A stretch of 64,000 nucleotides of DNA from Arthrobacter sp. AZCC_0090 (GTDB taxonomy: Bacteria; Actinomycetota; Actinomycetes; Actinomycetales; Micrococcaceae), in contig NZ_JACHEE010000010.1 of NCBI RefSeq assembly GCF_014207375.1, forward strand, positions 149,587-213,586, written 5' to 3'. The notes beneath the pieces were generated by a model. That model ran no database searches and was not told the origin of the DNA. It was given only the letters and a program-made list of their open reading frames with translations. Of this stretch, positions 25,511 through 33,954 are shown piece after piece. A program made the position numbers and the translations under genes. How positions within the stretch are numbered: the stretch's first letter is position 1; each line of letters begins with the position of its first letter.

Positions 25511-26539
25511 ATGGTTAAGACTCAACGCGTGACAATTCAGGACGTCGCAGTCCTCTCAGGCTTGTCCATCTGCACCGTTTCACGCGCTCTGCGGAACCTG
25601 CCGAACGTGTCCGAAAAAGCACAGGCGAAAGTGGCCGACGCCGCCGCCAAGCTCGGCTACAAGGCATCCTCCGCCGCGGCCCGGTTGGCCGGCGGAAGCA
25701 CCGGCTCCATCGCGATCATCGCCCCCACCGCCACCGCCTGGTTTTTCGCCCAGGCCGTCGAAGCGGCCGAGGAAGTCTTCGGAGACAGCGGTTTCGACAC
25801 AGTTTTGATCAGCCTGCGTGGCAAGTCGAGCGTCAAACGGAAGATCTTCGGCGATCTCCTTGGCCTGTCCCAGCGCGTAGACGGCGTGCTGCTCCTCAAC
25901 GTTGATCTGAGTGAATACGAGGTTGCCCTTCTGGCCGCGTCCGGCCTCGCAGTTGCGAGCGTGGGGATGACTTCCGTACCGTGGGACAACGTAGGGATCG
26001 ACGACGAACTTGCGGCTTGGCAGGCCACCTCGCACCTTTTGGGGCTGGGTCATTGGGATCTGGCGGTACTTTCGGGGCGCGAAACCCAGGAGAATTCCGT
26101 ACTGACGTCCAGCGACCGGCTCAAGGGGTTCGGCCGGGCATTGAAAGACCATCACCTGACCGTTCATCCGGATTTGGTCATCAACTCGGATTCCACGATC
26201 GACGGCGGACGCAAAGCCATGAACGAACTCATTGCCCACCGAAGCCTTCCCACGGCGGTCTTTGCGGACTGTGATGAGGCGGCCTTCGGGGCCCTGATGG
26301 CCATGCGCGAGCATGGATTGTCTGCGCCGAAGAATGTCTCCGTGATTGGAATCGACGACCACCCCATGAGTTGGTTCCTTGGCTTGAGCACAGTGGCGCA
26401 GCCGGTGGCGGACCAGGGTGCCTTCGCCGCCAACCTGCTGGTCGACCGCCTCCAGAACGCCGACGCTCCCAACGAACCCTCCAACCACTTCCTCGACACC
26501 AAGCTCATTGAACGCAAAACCACGCGCCGCCAGCGCTGA
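25511..26539 (+). CDS. LacI-family regulator of the disaccharide phosphorylase module
   Basis: A 342-residue repressor. The N-terminal helix-turn-helix and hinge (VTIQDVAVLSGLSICTVSRAL, then LGYKASSAAARLAGG) are typical, followed by a periplasmic-binding-protein-like sensor domain with DRLKGFGRAL and VSVIGIDDHPMS. It lies directly upstream of pgmB and GH65 in the same direction (17-bp gap), so it should sense the imported disaccharide or a glucose phosphate. A palindromic operator is upstream. Note the unusual SGLSICTVSRAL recognition helix with a cysteine. Confidence 0.92.
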   Translation: MVKTQRVTIQDVAVLSGLSICTVSRALRNLPNVSEKAQAKVADAAAKLGYKASSAAARLAGGSTGSIAIIAPTATAWFFAQAVEAAEEVFGDSGFDTVLISLRGKSSVKRKIFGDLLGLSQRVDGVLLLNVDLSEYEVALLAASGLAVASVGMTSVPWDNVGIDDELAAWQATSHLLGLGHWDLAVLSGRETQENSVLTSSDRLKGFGRALKDHHLTVHPDLVINSDSTIDGGRKAMNELIAHRSLPTAVFADCDEAAFGALMAMREHGLSAPKNVSVIGIDDHPMSWFLGLSTVAQPVADQGAFAANLLVDRLQNADAPNEPSNHFLDTKLIERKTTRRQR

Positions 26540-26556
26540 ACGGACCACCTCACACC

Positions 26557-27294
26557 ATGACTGATACCCGAGCAACCCAGAAAACTGCCTGGACGGGCGC
26601 GGCCGCGCTCCTTTTCGACCTCGACGGCGTGCTGACGCCCACCGCCGTGGTGCATGAGCAGGCCTGGCAGGAGCTCTTCGACGGCTACCTGGCGGAAACC
26701 GGCCATCCGGACGGCTACCAGGAGAGCGACTACTTCGACCACATCGACGGCAAGCCGCGCTTCGACGGGGTGCGGGATTTCCTCACCTCCCGTGGAATCA
26801 GCCTGCCGGAAGGACCCACCGACGACGATCCCGCCAACACCAGCGTGCAGGGTCTCGGCAACCGCAAGAACCGGATCTTCAACGAGATCGTGGATTCACG
26901 CGGCGTCGAGCCCTACGCGGGCTCCGTCCGCTTCATCCACGCAGCGTTGGAGCTGGGACTCAAGCTCGCCGTCGTGTCCTCTTCGCGCAACGCGCCCGCC
27001 GTCCTGAAGGCGGCCGGACTGGATGGCTACTTCCCTGTGGTGGTGGACGGCCAAGTGGCTGCCGCCGTCGGGCTTCCCGGCAAACCGGATCCCGCAACGT
27101 TCCGCTACGCGGCCGAGCTGCTGGACGTTCCCGCCGCGGGCTGCGTCGTCGTCGAGGACGCTGTCTCCGGCGTCCAGGCCGGCAGCGCCGGGAACTTCCG
27201 CGCGGTGATCGGGGTGGACCGCGGGGCGGGCCACCAGACCCTGCTCGACGCCGGTGCGACCTTCGTGGTCGACGACCTCGACGATCTCCTCTAA
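26557..27294 (+). CDS. Beta-phosphoglucomutase-type HAD phosphatase/mutase
   Basis: A 245-residue HAD-superfamily protein. The nucleophile motif is LLFDLDGVLTPT, the threonine/serine motif VVSSSRNAP, the lysine in GKPDPATF and the acidic pair VVVEDAVSG. In beta-phosphoglucomutase the DxD motif and a cap domain convert beta-glucose 1-phosphate to glucose 6-phosphate. It stands between a LacI regulator and a GH65 phosphorylase, which releases that very intermediate, so this role is well supported by context. Confidence 0.88.
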   Translation: MTDTRATQKTAWTGAAALLFDLDGVLTPTAVVHEQAWQELFDGYLAETGHPDGYQESDYFDHIDGKPRFDGVRDFLTSRGISLPEGPTDDDPANTSVQGLGNRKNRIFNEIVDSRGVEPYAGSVRFIHAALELGLKLAVVSSSRNAPAVLKAAGLDGYFPVVVDGQVAAAVGLPGKPDPATFRYAAELLDVPAAGCVVVEDAVSGVQAGSAGNFRAVIGVDRGAGHQTLLDAGATFVVDDLDDLL

Positions 27295-27333
27295 TCACGC
27301 CGTTTCACCAGAAACAGAAGGAACCAATAGTCC

Positions 27334-29769
27334 ATGGCACTCATCAGCTCCGATAGGCTGCGCTTCCCTTGTGAACCGTGGAAGCTCGTGGAGAGCATCC
27401 ACGTTCCCGGTGACGCCGGTACGCTCGAAACCCTTTTCAGCCTCGGCAACGGCCACCTGGGCATCCGCGGCGCCCACTGGGCGGGGGCGGACGCCGAACT
27501 TCCCGGCACGTTCATCAACGGTTTCCACGAAACCTGGGACATCAAGCACGCCGAAAACGCCTACGGTTTTGCCCGCACGGGCCAACGGATCGTCTACGTT
27601 CCGGATGCCAACAATTTCAACGTTGTGGTCGACGGCGAGCAGCTGAGCCTCGCCGAGTCCGCGGTGCAGAACTACCGCCGAACCATCGACTTCGCCACGG
27701 GCGTGTACGAATGCACCATCACGTGGGAGTGCCGTTCCGGGGCCACCGTCACCACGGTGGAGCGCCGCGCCGTCGGGATCGAATCCAGGGGTGCCCTTGG
27801 CATCGAGCTGAGCCTCACCGCCGATCGCCTGGTGTCCGCGGACATCACGTCCCTGGTGATCAACCGGCAGGACCAGCCTGTGGAGGACCACTCGGCCCAC
27901 GACCCCCGCCGCTCCGGCCGCCACGCCGGCCGGGTGCTGCTCCCGCTCCACCTCCAGGGCTCGGACGGATCCCTGCGCCTGGCCTGGGAAACCGCGGAAT
28001 CGCGGCAGCGCATCGGCATGGCCGTGGACCACTGGATTTCCGCGGAAGGCCAGCCTTTCGAAACAGTGGTGGGGGAAGACGAGTCCTCGGTCCGGTACGT
28101 CATGGCCGTGAATGAGGGCGAGACCTTCCGCCTGGAGAAGAGCGTCAGCTACGTGGTGAACAGCGCCGACGCAAACGCAGAGGAGCCCGGCGAGATCCTG
28201 GCATCGGATGCCGAGCTGGGGCTCGTCCCGTTCAGCACGATCCTGGCCGAAGGCGCCGGGCACTACCGCGACTACTGGTCCTCGGCGGACATCGTCATCG
28301 GTGGTCAGCCGGAACAGCAGCAGGCCGTGCGCTGGAGCCTGTTCCAGCTCGCCCAGGCCACCGCGCGCGCCGGCGTTGCAGGCATACCGGCCAAGGGAGT
28401 GTCCGGCTCCGGCTATGAGGGCCACTACTTCTGGGACCAGGAGGTGTACCTGTTGCCGTACTTGACGTACACCAACCCGGGAGCTGCCCGGCAGGTCCTG
28501 GAGTCGCGCCATGCCATGCTTCCCGACGCCCGGATCCGGGCCAAGGAGCTGAGCGTGGATGGTGCACTGTTCCCGTGGCGCACCATCAACGGGCTCGAAG
28601 CCAGCGCGTACTACGCCGCCGGCACCGCGCAGTTCCACATCGCTGCTGCCATCTCCTTCGCCGCCAACCGCTACCAGTGGGCCAGCGGCGACGCCAGCTT
28701 CCGCGCTGAACTGGGCGCCGATCTGTTGATCGAGACGGCGCGCATGTGGGCTTCGCTGGGCTTCTTCGGCAAGGACGGGATGTTCCACATCCACGGGGTC
28801 ACCGGCCCGGACGAATACACGGCCGTGGTCAACGACAACCTCTACACCAACGTCATGGCCCGCTTTAACCTGCGAGCGGCCGCGGCCTTGGAACATCCGG
28901 ATGTCCCGGAAACCGAGCGGATGGTGTGGCACCAGGCAGCCGAGCGGATGTCCCTGCCCTACGATCCGCACATGGAGATCTACAGCCAGGACAACGACTT
29001 CATGACCCTGGAGCCTTGGGACTGGTCGACGCCGCGATCCAAGTACCCCCTGCTGCTCAACTTCCACCCGCTGGTGATCTACCGGCACCAAGTCCTCAAG
29101 CAGGCGGACACGGTGCTGGCGATGTTCCTGCAGTGGCAGGACTTCACGGCCGAGGAAAAGCAGCGCGCGTTCGACTTCTACGATCCCATCACCACCGGCG
29201 ACTCCACCTTGTCCGCCTGCGTGCAGGGGATTATGGCAGCCGAGGTGGGCTATTCCGACGTCGCGCTCCAGCACTTCACCGAGGCACTGTTCATCGACCT
29301 GGACAACACGCACAACAACACCGTTGATGGCGTGCACATCGCATCCACCGGCGGGATCTGGAGTTCCTTGGTGAGCGGTTTCGCAGGCATGCGGGACCAG
29401 GGCCAGGTCCTGCACTTCGATCCGAGGCTGCCCGCCGAATGGGACAGCCTGTCCTTCCGGCTCACGATCCGCGGGCGGCTGTTGTCCGTCGAACTGCGCC
29501 CGGGGACCATCAGCCTGGCGCTCGTTGCGGATGCACGTTCGGCGCCCGACGCCGGTGCCGCGCCTTTGGAGGTCACCCCGCCTTTGGAGGTCAGCGCGCC
29601 TTTGGAAGTCACAGCGCCTTTGGAGCTCAGCGTGCGAGGGGAGCGGGTCGTCGTCGGCGTCGAACCCGTCACTGTGCCGCTCGACGCGGTGCCGGTCCCT
29701 GCGCCGTCGGTCTTCCCGAGCCTCTTCCCGACGGCAGGACTCCCGGTGATTGGAAGCGCGCGGGTCTAA
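27334..29769 (+). CDS. Glycoside hydrolase family 65 alpha-disaccharide phosphorylase
   Basis: An 811-residue cytoplasmic enzyme that phosphorolyses an alpha-linked disaccharide (maltose, trehalose, kojibiose or nigerose type) to beta-glucose 1-phosphate and glucose. The N-terminal beta-sandwich (about 1-290) is followed by the (alpha/alpha)6 barrel. The substrate loop GYEGHYFWDQEVYLLPYL, the catalytic acid Glu494 in HGVTGPDEYT and the phosphate-site block HIASTGGIWSSL are present. Which disaccharide cannot be told. Unusually, the C-terminal domain holds four tandem copies of an 18-bp unit encoding a PLEVT-like hexapeptide, inserted after LVADARS. AGAAGGA precedes the ATG. Confidence 0.93.
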   Translation: MALISSDRLRFPCEPWKLVESIHVPGDAGTLETLFSLGNGHLGIRGAHWAGADAELPGTFINGFHETWDIKHAENAYGFARTGQRIVYVPDANNFNVVVDGEQLSLAESAVQNYRRTIDFATGVYECTITWECRSGATVTTVERRAVGIESRGALGIELSLTADRLVSADITSLVINRQDQPVEDHSAHDPRRSGRHAGRVLLPLHLQGSDGSLRLAWETAESRQRIGMAVDHWISAEGQPFETVVGEDESSVRYVMAVNEGETFRLEKSVSYVVNSADANAEEPGEILASDAELGLVPFSTILAEGAGHYRDYWSSADIVIGGQPEQQQAVRWSLFQLAQATARAGVAGIPAKGVSGSGYEGHYFWDQEVYLLPYLTYTNPGAARQVLESRHAMLPDARIRAKELSVDGALFPWRTINGLEASAYYAAGTAQFHIAAAISFAANRYQWASGDASFRAELGADLLIETARMWASLGFFGKDGMFHIHGVTGPDEYTAVVNDNLYTNVMARFNLRAAAALEHPDVPETERMVWHQAAERMSLPYDPHMEIYSQDNDFMTLEPWDWSTPRSKYPLLLNFHPLVIYRHQVLKQADTVLAMFLQWQDFTAEEKQRAFDFYDPITTGDSTLSACVQGIMAAEVGYSDVALQHFTEALFIDLDNTHNNTVDGVHIASTGGIWSSLVSGFAGMRDQGQVLHFDPRLPAEWDSLSFRLTIRGRLLSVELRPGTISLALVADARSAPDAGAAPLEVTPPLEVSAPLEVTAPLELSVRGERVVVGVEPVTVPLDAVPVPAPSVFPSLFPTAGLPVIGSARV
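29558..29629 (+). repeat. Four-copy 18-bp in-frame tandem repeat in the GH65 gene
   Basis: Units begin at 29558, 29576, 29594 and 29612, with core GCCTTTGGAGGTCA and a few changes per unit. They encode a repeated A/P-P-L-E-V-T/S peptide close to the C-terminus. The length is a multiple of three, so the frame is kept. Confidence 0.9.
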
Positions 29770-29788
29770 TCCATCGATTGATCCCACT

Positions 29789-29814
29789 CACCGGCCTTCG
29801 CACCTAGGCCGGTG
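29789..29814 (+). terminator. Hairpin after the GH65 module
   Basis: CACCGGCC (29789-29796) pairs with GGCCGGTG (29807-29814), with weaker extension of the stem on both sides. It starts 20 bp after the phosphorylase stop and probably ends the lacI-pgmB-GH65 transcript. Confidence 0.6.
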
Positions 29815-29918
29815 GGTGGGTGGGGAGCAGCGGTTTCGGAGTTATTCGGGAGCGGTTCATTCCTGATTCACGGGACGCCGATACGGTCTCCGGAGACCTC
29901 TCTGGAAAGGACCATCCC

Positions 29919-30692
29919 ATGGATCGACGTACATTCGCCTCCGCCGCCTTGCTGACCGCGGCGGCACCGCTGCTCACCACTACTCCAGCCCTCGCGGACC
30001 CTTCCGAGCGAGGAAAGGATGCCAAGCTCACACGCACCATGTTGGACGCCTTGGAACGCGAATTAGAAGACCGCGCCACGGCCGCCGTCGTGGAGCCGCA
30101 TATTGAAGACATCGGATTCAACTGGCATCCGCCAACCAAGCCGCTCGAAAGCATTGATTTCATCATTGCCTATGGCTTCGGCAACCGCCGTCCAACAGGA
30201 GGCGGAGACCCCAGCCGCGTGCTCTACGAGCCCGGCCCGGTCAACGAGGCCCTTGCGGACACGGTCGCGAAGCTGCGGGCGAGCCGCAAGGTTCCCGTCT
30301 ACGCCCAGTGGGAAATCGCCAGGTTCCTTGAGTCGAAGTACCACATGAGCGGGGTGACGTCGATTGAACCGGTCATTTCGGCGGACGGCACCATAGTGTA
30401 TTTGAGCACGGACGGCGTTGCAGCCCAGGTCAAGGAACTGCGGGCCGCTCAGCCTGCGGGGACCGCCGGCATTGTTGGATTCCGGGACCACATCAAGCGT
30501 TGTGTCCAGACCACCCGGGACCGCGGGATGGGCGCTTTCGCTCCCCAAGGCATCGACATGCCCGGCGCCTACGATCCCGAGTCCGGCCAGCCGTGGACCC
30601 GGCGTCGTGATCTCTATCTGGTGCACGACATGTACGCCCAGCTGGCCGTCCTCCGCGGGAAGCTGATCGCGCAGGCCTATCCCAACGGCTGA
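29919..30692 (+). CDS. Exported protein with twin-arginine-type signal, unknown function
   Basis: A 257-residue secreted protein. MDRRTFASAALLTAAAPLLTT is a signal peptide with an RRTF twin-arginine motif, cut around ALA-DP (about residue 27). The mature part contains SIDFIIAYGFGNRRPTGGG, EPGPVNEALADTVAKLRASRKVPVYAQWE and later GFRDHIKRCVQTTRDRG. The early strand plus the NEALAD helix loosely recall the DUF218/YdcF fold, but I cannot confirm that. GGAAAGGA precedes the ATG at 29919. Its 3' end overlaps the convergent monooxygenase gene by 16 bp. Confidence 0.7.
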   Translation: MDRRTFASAALLTAAAPLLTTTPALADPSERGKDAKLTRTMLDALERELEDRATAAVVEPHIEDIGFNWHPPTKPLESIDFIIAYGFGNRRPTGGGDPSRVLYEPGPVNEALADTVAKLRASRKVPVYAQWEIARFLESKYHMSGVTSIEPVISADGTIVYLSTDGVAAQVKELRAAQPAGTAGIVGFRDHIKRCVQTTRDRGMGAFAPQGIDMPGAYDPESGQPWTRRRDLYLVHDMYAQLAVLRGKLIAQAYPNG

Positions 30693-31945
30693 TTCGCCGG
30701 CCGCCCAGGCAGCGACTTTGATTGGGACGCCAGTGCCGTCTCCGCAGCATCCCAATCGATGTGGTGGCGATAGACCCAGTCGAAGCTGTCGGCAGTTTTC
30801 CGGGCCAGTGAGCGGAAGACAGCCTTCAGCACAAGGTCTTCGAAGACGCGCTTGAATTGGCCGCGGATCTTCGGAGCTGCGTTTCGGCGGCCCCATTCGA
30901 CCACCAATTCCGCGCGGCTCCGGCGTTCCTTCTCGTAGCTGGACAGGGCACCGGGAATGTCCTCGCGCGAGATGCCCCGGAGCGATCGGCCCAGCGCGAC
31001 GGCATCTTCGATGGCCATGGAGGCGCCCTGCCCGGATGACGGCGATGCCGCGTGGGCAGCGTCTCCCACCAGCACCAGGCCGCCTCGATGCCAGCTGGGG
31101 ATGCTCGGAAAATCGGAGGTCGTGTACGGCCGGATGATGTCATCGGTGGCAGCGATGATCTGAGCCATGGGCGTCCGGTCCCCGGCCACGAGGTGAGTCA
31201 GCCAGGACTTGCGGGCGCTGGGATCCAGCGTGGCAGGATCCTCCGATGACCGCTGGAGCGGGTTGGCAAACCACCAGATCCTTCCCCCTGGATCCTGCAT
31301 GTAGCAATAGAAGCAGCGCTTGCCGAAGACCATTTTCATGCGCCCGGGTTCGACGTCCAGGAGATCGGACGGGAGTAATCCAGCTTCCACGATGCCACCG
31401 GTGTTCAGGAGGGGGATATTTCGGGGAGCCGGGGCTGAAGGGTCGATCAGCGGCCGCACGGCCGAGTGAAGGCCGTCGGCGCCTACCACTAGGTGTCCCT
31501 GCGCGGAGGTGCCGTCCGCGAAAACGGCCGTGACGCCGTCGGACGCTTCTTTCACGGTAGCGAGCCGCTTGCCATACTCGATGCGGATGCCGCGGCGGTC
31601 GGCAGCCTCACGGAACATGCCATACAGCTCGGAGCGCGTCATGGTGCGGGCGGTGGTGCCGTCAGGGAGGGACCCGCCGTAGTCGAAATCGATGAGGTGC
31701 TTTCCAGTGCTGCCCAGGTACATCGACATCTGTGGCGTGCTGAAGCCCAGTTTGGTGGCAGCGCCCTTGAGCTCGAGGGTGTCCAGGGCATCGAAGCCAT
31801 TGACGGCCACGGTGAGGAAGCCGCCGACGCCGTCCGAGGGCTCACGGTAGGCCTCGAAGACTGTGACTTGATGGCCGGCTTTCTGTAGCGAGATGGCGGT
31901 GGCGAGCCCGGCGATCCCGGATCCGATGACGAGGCAGTTCAACAT
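30677..31945 (-). CDS. FAD-dependent monooxygenase (aromatic hydroxylase type)
   Basis: A 422-residue group A flavoprotein monooxygenase. The Rossmann motif VIGSGIAGLATAISL opens the protein, the DG motif VVGADGLHSAVRPL lies near residue 155 and the GD motif LVGDAAHAASPSSGQG near 285. These enzymes use NAD(P)H and O2 to hydroxylate aromatic acids or antibiotics; the substrate is unknown. It is divergent from a MarR regulator with a palindromic site between them, so it is probably induced by a small phenolic or similar compound. Confidence 0.88.
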   Translation of the reverse strand: MLNCLVIGSGIAGLATAISLQKAGHQVTVFEAYREPSDGVGGFLTVAVNGFDALDTLELKGAATKLGFSTPQMSMYLGSTGKHLIDFDYGGSLPDGTTARTMTRSELYGMFREAADRRGIRIEYGKRLATVKEASDGVTAVFADGTSAQGHLVVGADGLHSAVRPLIDPSAPAPRNIPLLNTGGIVEAGLLPSDLLDVEPGRMKMVFGKRCFYCYMQDPGGRIWWFANPLQRSSEDPATLDPSARKSWLTHLVAGDRTPMAQIIAATDDIIRPYTTSDFPSIPSWHRGGLVLVGDAAHAASPSSGQGASMAIEDAVALGRSLRGISREDIPGALSSYEKERRSRAELVVEWGRRNAAPKIRGQFKRVFEDLVLKAVFRSLARKTADSFDWVYRHHIDWDAAETALASQSKSLPGRPANQPLG

Positions 31946-31964
31946 GGTGGAGCCCTTTACTATT

Positions 31965-31988
31965 TATTTCGTTCGATTAAAAGAAATA
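31965..31988. promoter_or_regulatory. Candidate MarR operator between the monooxygenase and marR genes
   Basis: A 24-bp AT-rich imperfect palindrome (TATTTC at 31965-31970 against GAAATA at 31983-31988; 9 of 12 pairs match) stands out from the GC-rich background in the 108-bp divergent gap. Its size and placement suit a MarR dimer controlling both genes. Confidence 0.55.
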
Positions 31989-32053
31989 TATGACTCACGC
32001 CAAGGCGTGGTCAATCCTTTCGGTGAGGCGAAATAATTTGCTAGCCTCGGAGG

Positions 32054-32587
32054 ATGGAGAACCACCCGAGGGTCAGTGCGCAGCGTCAGGACTTGCTTGA
32101 GGCGGTCTTTGCCTCAGGGCGGGAGCTTTCGACGGCGGCCGTCATGTTCCACACAAAGCTCTCCGAGCTGCGCGGACTGTCTGCGACGGAGGGCAAGGCG
32201 ATCGACATCCTGCTGCGCTTCGGACCCATGACGGCGGGGGAATTCGGCGAACGTTCCGGGCTGGCTCCAGCCTCGGTCACGGGACTGATGCAACGGCTCG
32301 AGAGCAAGGGTGTGGCACGCAGGGTCCGGCACGAAGGTGACAAGCGGAAGGTCCTGATCGAACTCGTGGGGGACCAGGTCACCGCCGCAATGCCCCATTT
32401 CGTCGACTTCATGGGCGGCCTCGCGAACCTGCTGGAGGGGTACAGCGACGAAGAACTACGCGTCATTGCGGACTATTCCTCGAAGGCCGCGCGGATCCAA
32501 CAGGACGCGGCGGGGCGGCTGGGTGCAGCGCCCGGCGGGAACGCGCACGACGACGACGGCCGCGCGCCGTCGTCGAACCCCGCCTGA
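32054..32587 (+). CDS. MarR-family transcriptional regulator
   Basis: A 177-residue winged-helix regulator. The recognition region GPMTAGEFGERSGLAPASVTGLMQRLESKGVARRV and the wing HEGDKRKVLIEL are typical of MarR. The C-terminal 25 residues are Gly/Ala/Asp-rich and probably disordered. It is divergent from the FAD monooxygenase, which it most likely represses until a small aromatic ligand binds. Confidence 0.88.
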   Translation: MENHPRVSAQRQDLLEAVFASGRELSTAAVMFHTKLSELRGLSATEGKAIDILLRFGPMTAGEFGERSGLAPASVTGLMQRLESKGVARRVRHEGDKRKVLIELVGDQVTAAMPHFVDFMGGLANLLEGYSDEELRVIADYSSKAARIQQDAAGRLGAAPGGNAHDDDGRAPSSNPA

Positions 32588-32595
32588 GGTGCTCC

Positions 32596-33006
32596 CTACT
32601 TCGGCGCTATGCCCCGCATGCTGTTGTTCCGCTTCTCATGGGTGAGTTCGGCGAGGCCAAGTGCTTCCAGGAGCGGTGGCATGTACATACCGAAGCGACC
32701 GCGGTACCCCTTGCGCAGGCCGTACCAACCGCCCACGGGATTACCGTCGTCGCGACCCCAAGCCTCAACGGTGCCTTCGGCGGCAGGCTTGTTCTCGTCG
32801 GCGGCCCCGAGCGGCACCCAATCGCCTTGCTGGAGTAGCCACGCATGCAGGTCCTCGATGGCCCTCAAATGGTATTTGAGGGTCGTGGAACCCACCTGGC
32901 AAACGATCGCGGGAGGGTCACCCGCTTCGTCCCGATACATCGTGTATTCGGAGGAACCAGGCGGGGTGGTGAGCTTCCAGGGGTCTTCCTTGGATCCAGC
33001 GGCCAT
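32596..33006 (-). CDS. Uncharacterised 136-residue protein
   Basis: A soluble protein with a well-formed globular pattern but no function I can assign. Blocks include DPWKLTTPPGSSEYTMYRDE, VCQVGSTTLKYHLRAIEDLHAW and GNPVGGWYGLRKGYRGRFGMY. AGGAAGGA precedes the ATG at 33006. It is convergent with marR, 8 bp apart. A 30-bp element 41 bp upstream of its start (33048-33077) is repeated exactly upstream of the next gene, at 33760-33789, suggesting shared control. Confidence 0.7.
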   Translation of the reverse strand: MAAGSKEDPWKLTTPPGSSEYTMYRDEAGDPPAIVCQVGSTTLKYHLRAIEDLHAWLLQQGDWVPLGAADENKPAAEGTVEAWGRDDGNPVGGWYGLRKGYRGRFGMYMPPLLEALGLAELTHEKRNNSMRGIAPK

Positions 33007-33047
33007 GTGACGGCGTCCTTCCTGGGCGTTGCAGCAGGCGTTGCGCG

Positions 33048-33077
33048 GATGTTGGCTACACGCTACACAGCATCGGG
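33048..33077 (-). promoter_or_regulatory. 30-bp direct repeat, copy 1, upstream of the 136-residue gene
   Basis: It is identical to 33760-33789 and lies in the same orientation, 41 bp before the start of the gene on the minus strand. Read on that strand it contains GTGTAGCGTGTAGCC, which includes a tandem GTGTAGC and TAG-type -10-like boxes. It probably carries a promoter or operator shared by the two genes. Confidence 0.6.
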
Positions 33078-33104
33078 TTGAATGTTTGCGTGGCCCGCCC
33101 AGGC

Positions 33105-33743
33105 TTAGCCGCCCTCGGCTAGCCGAACCGCCAGTGCCCGGCTGTAGCTCGCGGGGTTCCTCCGCGTCACTGCGGAAACGACTAGTTGCCGCCGGCTGAT
33201 GCGTTTGGCGTAGAAACCGGCGTAGGGGAGGACGATGATTTCTTCCAGGCCGCTCTCCCAGGCCGGAATCAAGGCCTGCAGGCTATCGCGTTCCGCAGTT
33301 GGCGGAACGGCAGGGACCAGGGAATTGTGCCAAGCATGGAAAGCCGCCTGGTCCACGCCGTCCCTGCCGTACTCAGAACTCCACAACGGTGGAATGAACG
33401 GGTGGAGCGGTTGAGCCGGCCGGGTGACCTGCCGGATCACCTCAGGTGTGGGCCTGTTTTCCGCGGTTCGTTCCCTCATCTCGTACCAGTCCCAGGCACG
33501 CTTCCAGGCAGTTTGCCACCTTTCCTCCCACTCGGCGACGCTCGCCGAACCAGGGGTCCGCGAGGCCCCCGGAGCTGGACGGGGTGAGAGCGCCGGAATG
33601 TCGGCGTCCGGAGCCAAGTCCCAAGCGTGCCGGATGAACAGAAGCTCGTTCAGCGGCAGGGATCGGTCCTCGACGCTGATCACCATGTCGTGCGGCCACG
33701 GGTTGTTCCACGGCATACCCGCGGGAGCATTGATCCAGCGCAT
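33105..33743 (-). CDS. Uncharacterised 212-residue protein
   Basis: A soluble, Trp/Pro-rich protein I do not recognise. It opens MRWINAPAGMPWNNPWPHDM, has DRSLPLNELLFIRHAWDL (about residues 27-44), a Pro/Ser-rich stretch (about 50-65), a Trp-rich helix EWEERWQTAWKRAWDWYEMR (about 71-90) and a C-terminal block with ISRRQLVVSAVTRRNPASYS. The ATG has GGGAGGG just upstream. The promoter region carries the 30-bp repeat shared with the neighbouring gene. Confidence 0.65.
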   Translation of the reverse strand: MRWINAPAGMPWNNPWPHDMVISVEDRSLPLNELLFIRHAWDLAPDADIPALSPRPAPGASRTPGSASVAEWEERWQTAWKRAWDWYEMRERTAENRPTPEVIRQVTRPAQPLHPFIPPLWSSEYGRDGVDQAAFHAWHNSLVPAVPPTAERDSLQALIPAWESGLEEIIVLPYAGFYAKRISRRQLVVSAVTRRNPASYSRALAVRLAEGG

Positions 33744-33759
33744 GAGGCCCTCCCGTCGC

Positions 33760-33789
33760 GATGTTGGCTACACGCTACACAGCATCGGG
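33760..33789 (-). promoter_or_regulatory. 30-bp direct repeat, copy 2, upstream of the 212-residue gene
   Basis: An exact copy of 33048-33077, 712 bp away, beginning 16 bp upstream of the gene start. The two copies bracket the 212-residue gene, so they could also recombine and delete it. Confidence 0.6.
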
Positions 33790-33954
33790 CGGCACTGGAA
33801 GGCAGACGGCGGGGGCTCGCAGGAACTCTTCGATGGCGTCGGCGGCTGCGGGTGCGCCCCCGGAACCGCGGATGCGGGCGGTCATCGCCTCGAGATTGCC
33901 CCGGATCGCCTGGTCGCCGCTGACTTGGCACCACTTCCAAGAACGGTGGAGGCG
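33790..33954 (-). other. In-frame extension beyond the AlkD-like stop codon
   Basis: Immediately after the TGA of the upstream AlkD-like gene the same frame stays open for about 60 codons, ending at a TAG inside the 30-bp repeat. The reading (for example IRGNLEAMTARIRGSGG then AADAIEEFLRAP) has the GC-rich third positions of a real gene. It has no clear start of its own, so it may be a degraded tail or a remnant of another gene. Confidence 0.35.

Noticed and set aside
27295..29787. 830-codon open frame on the minus strand opposite the GH65 gene
   Set aside because: The GH65 protein has clear catalytic and phosphate motifs; the antisense frame is compositionally odd and matches nothing.
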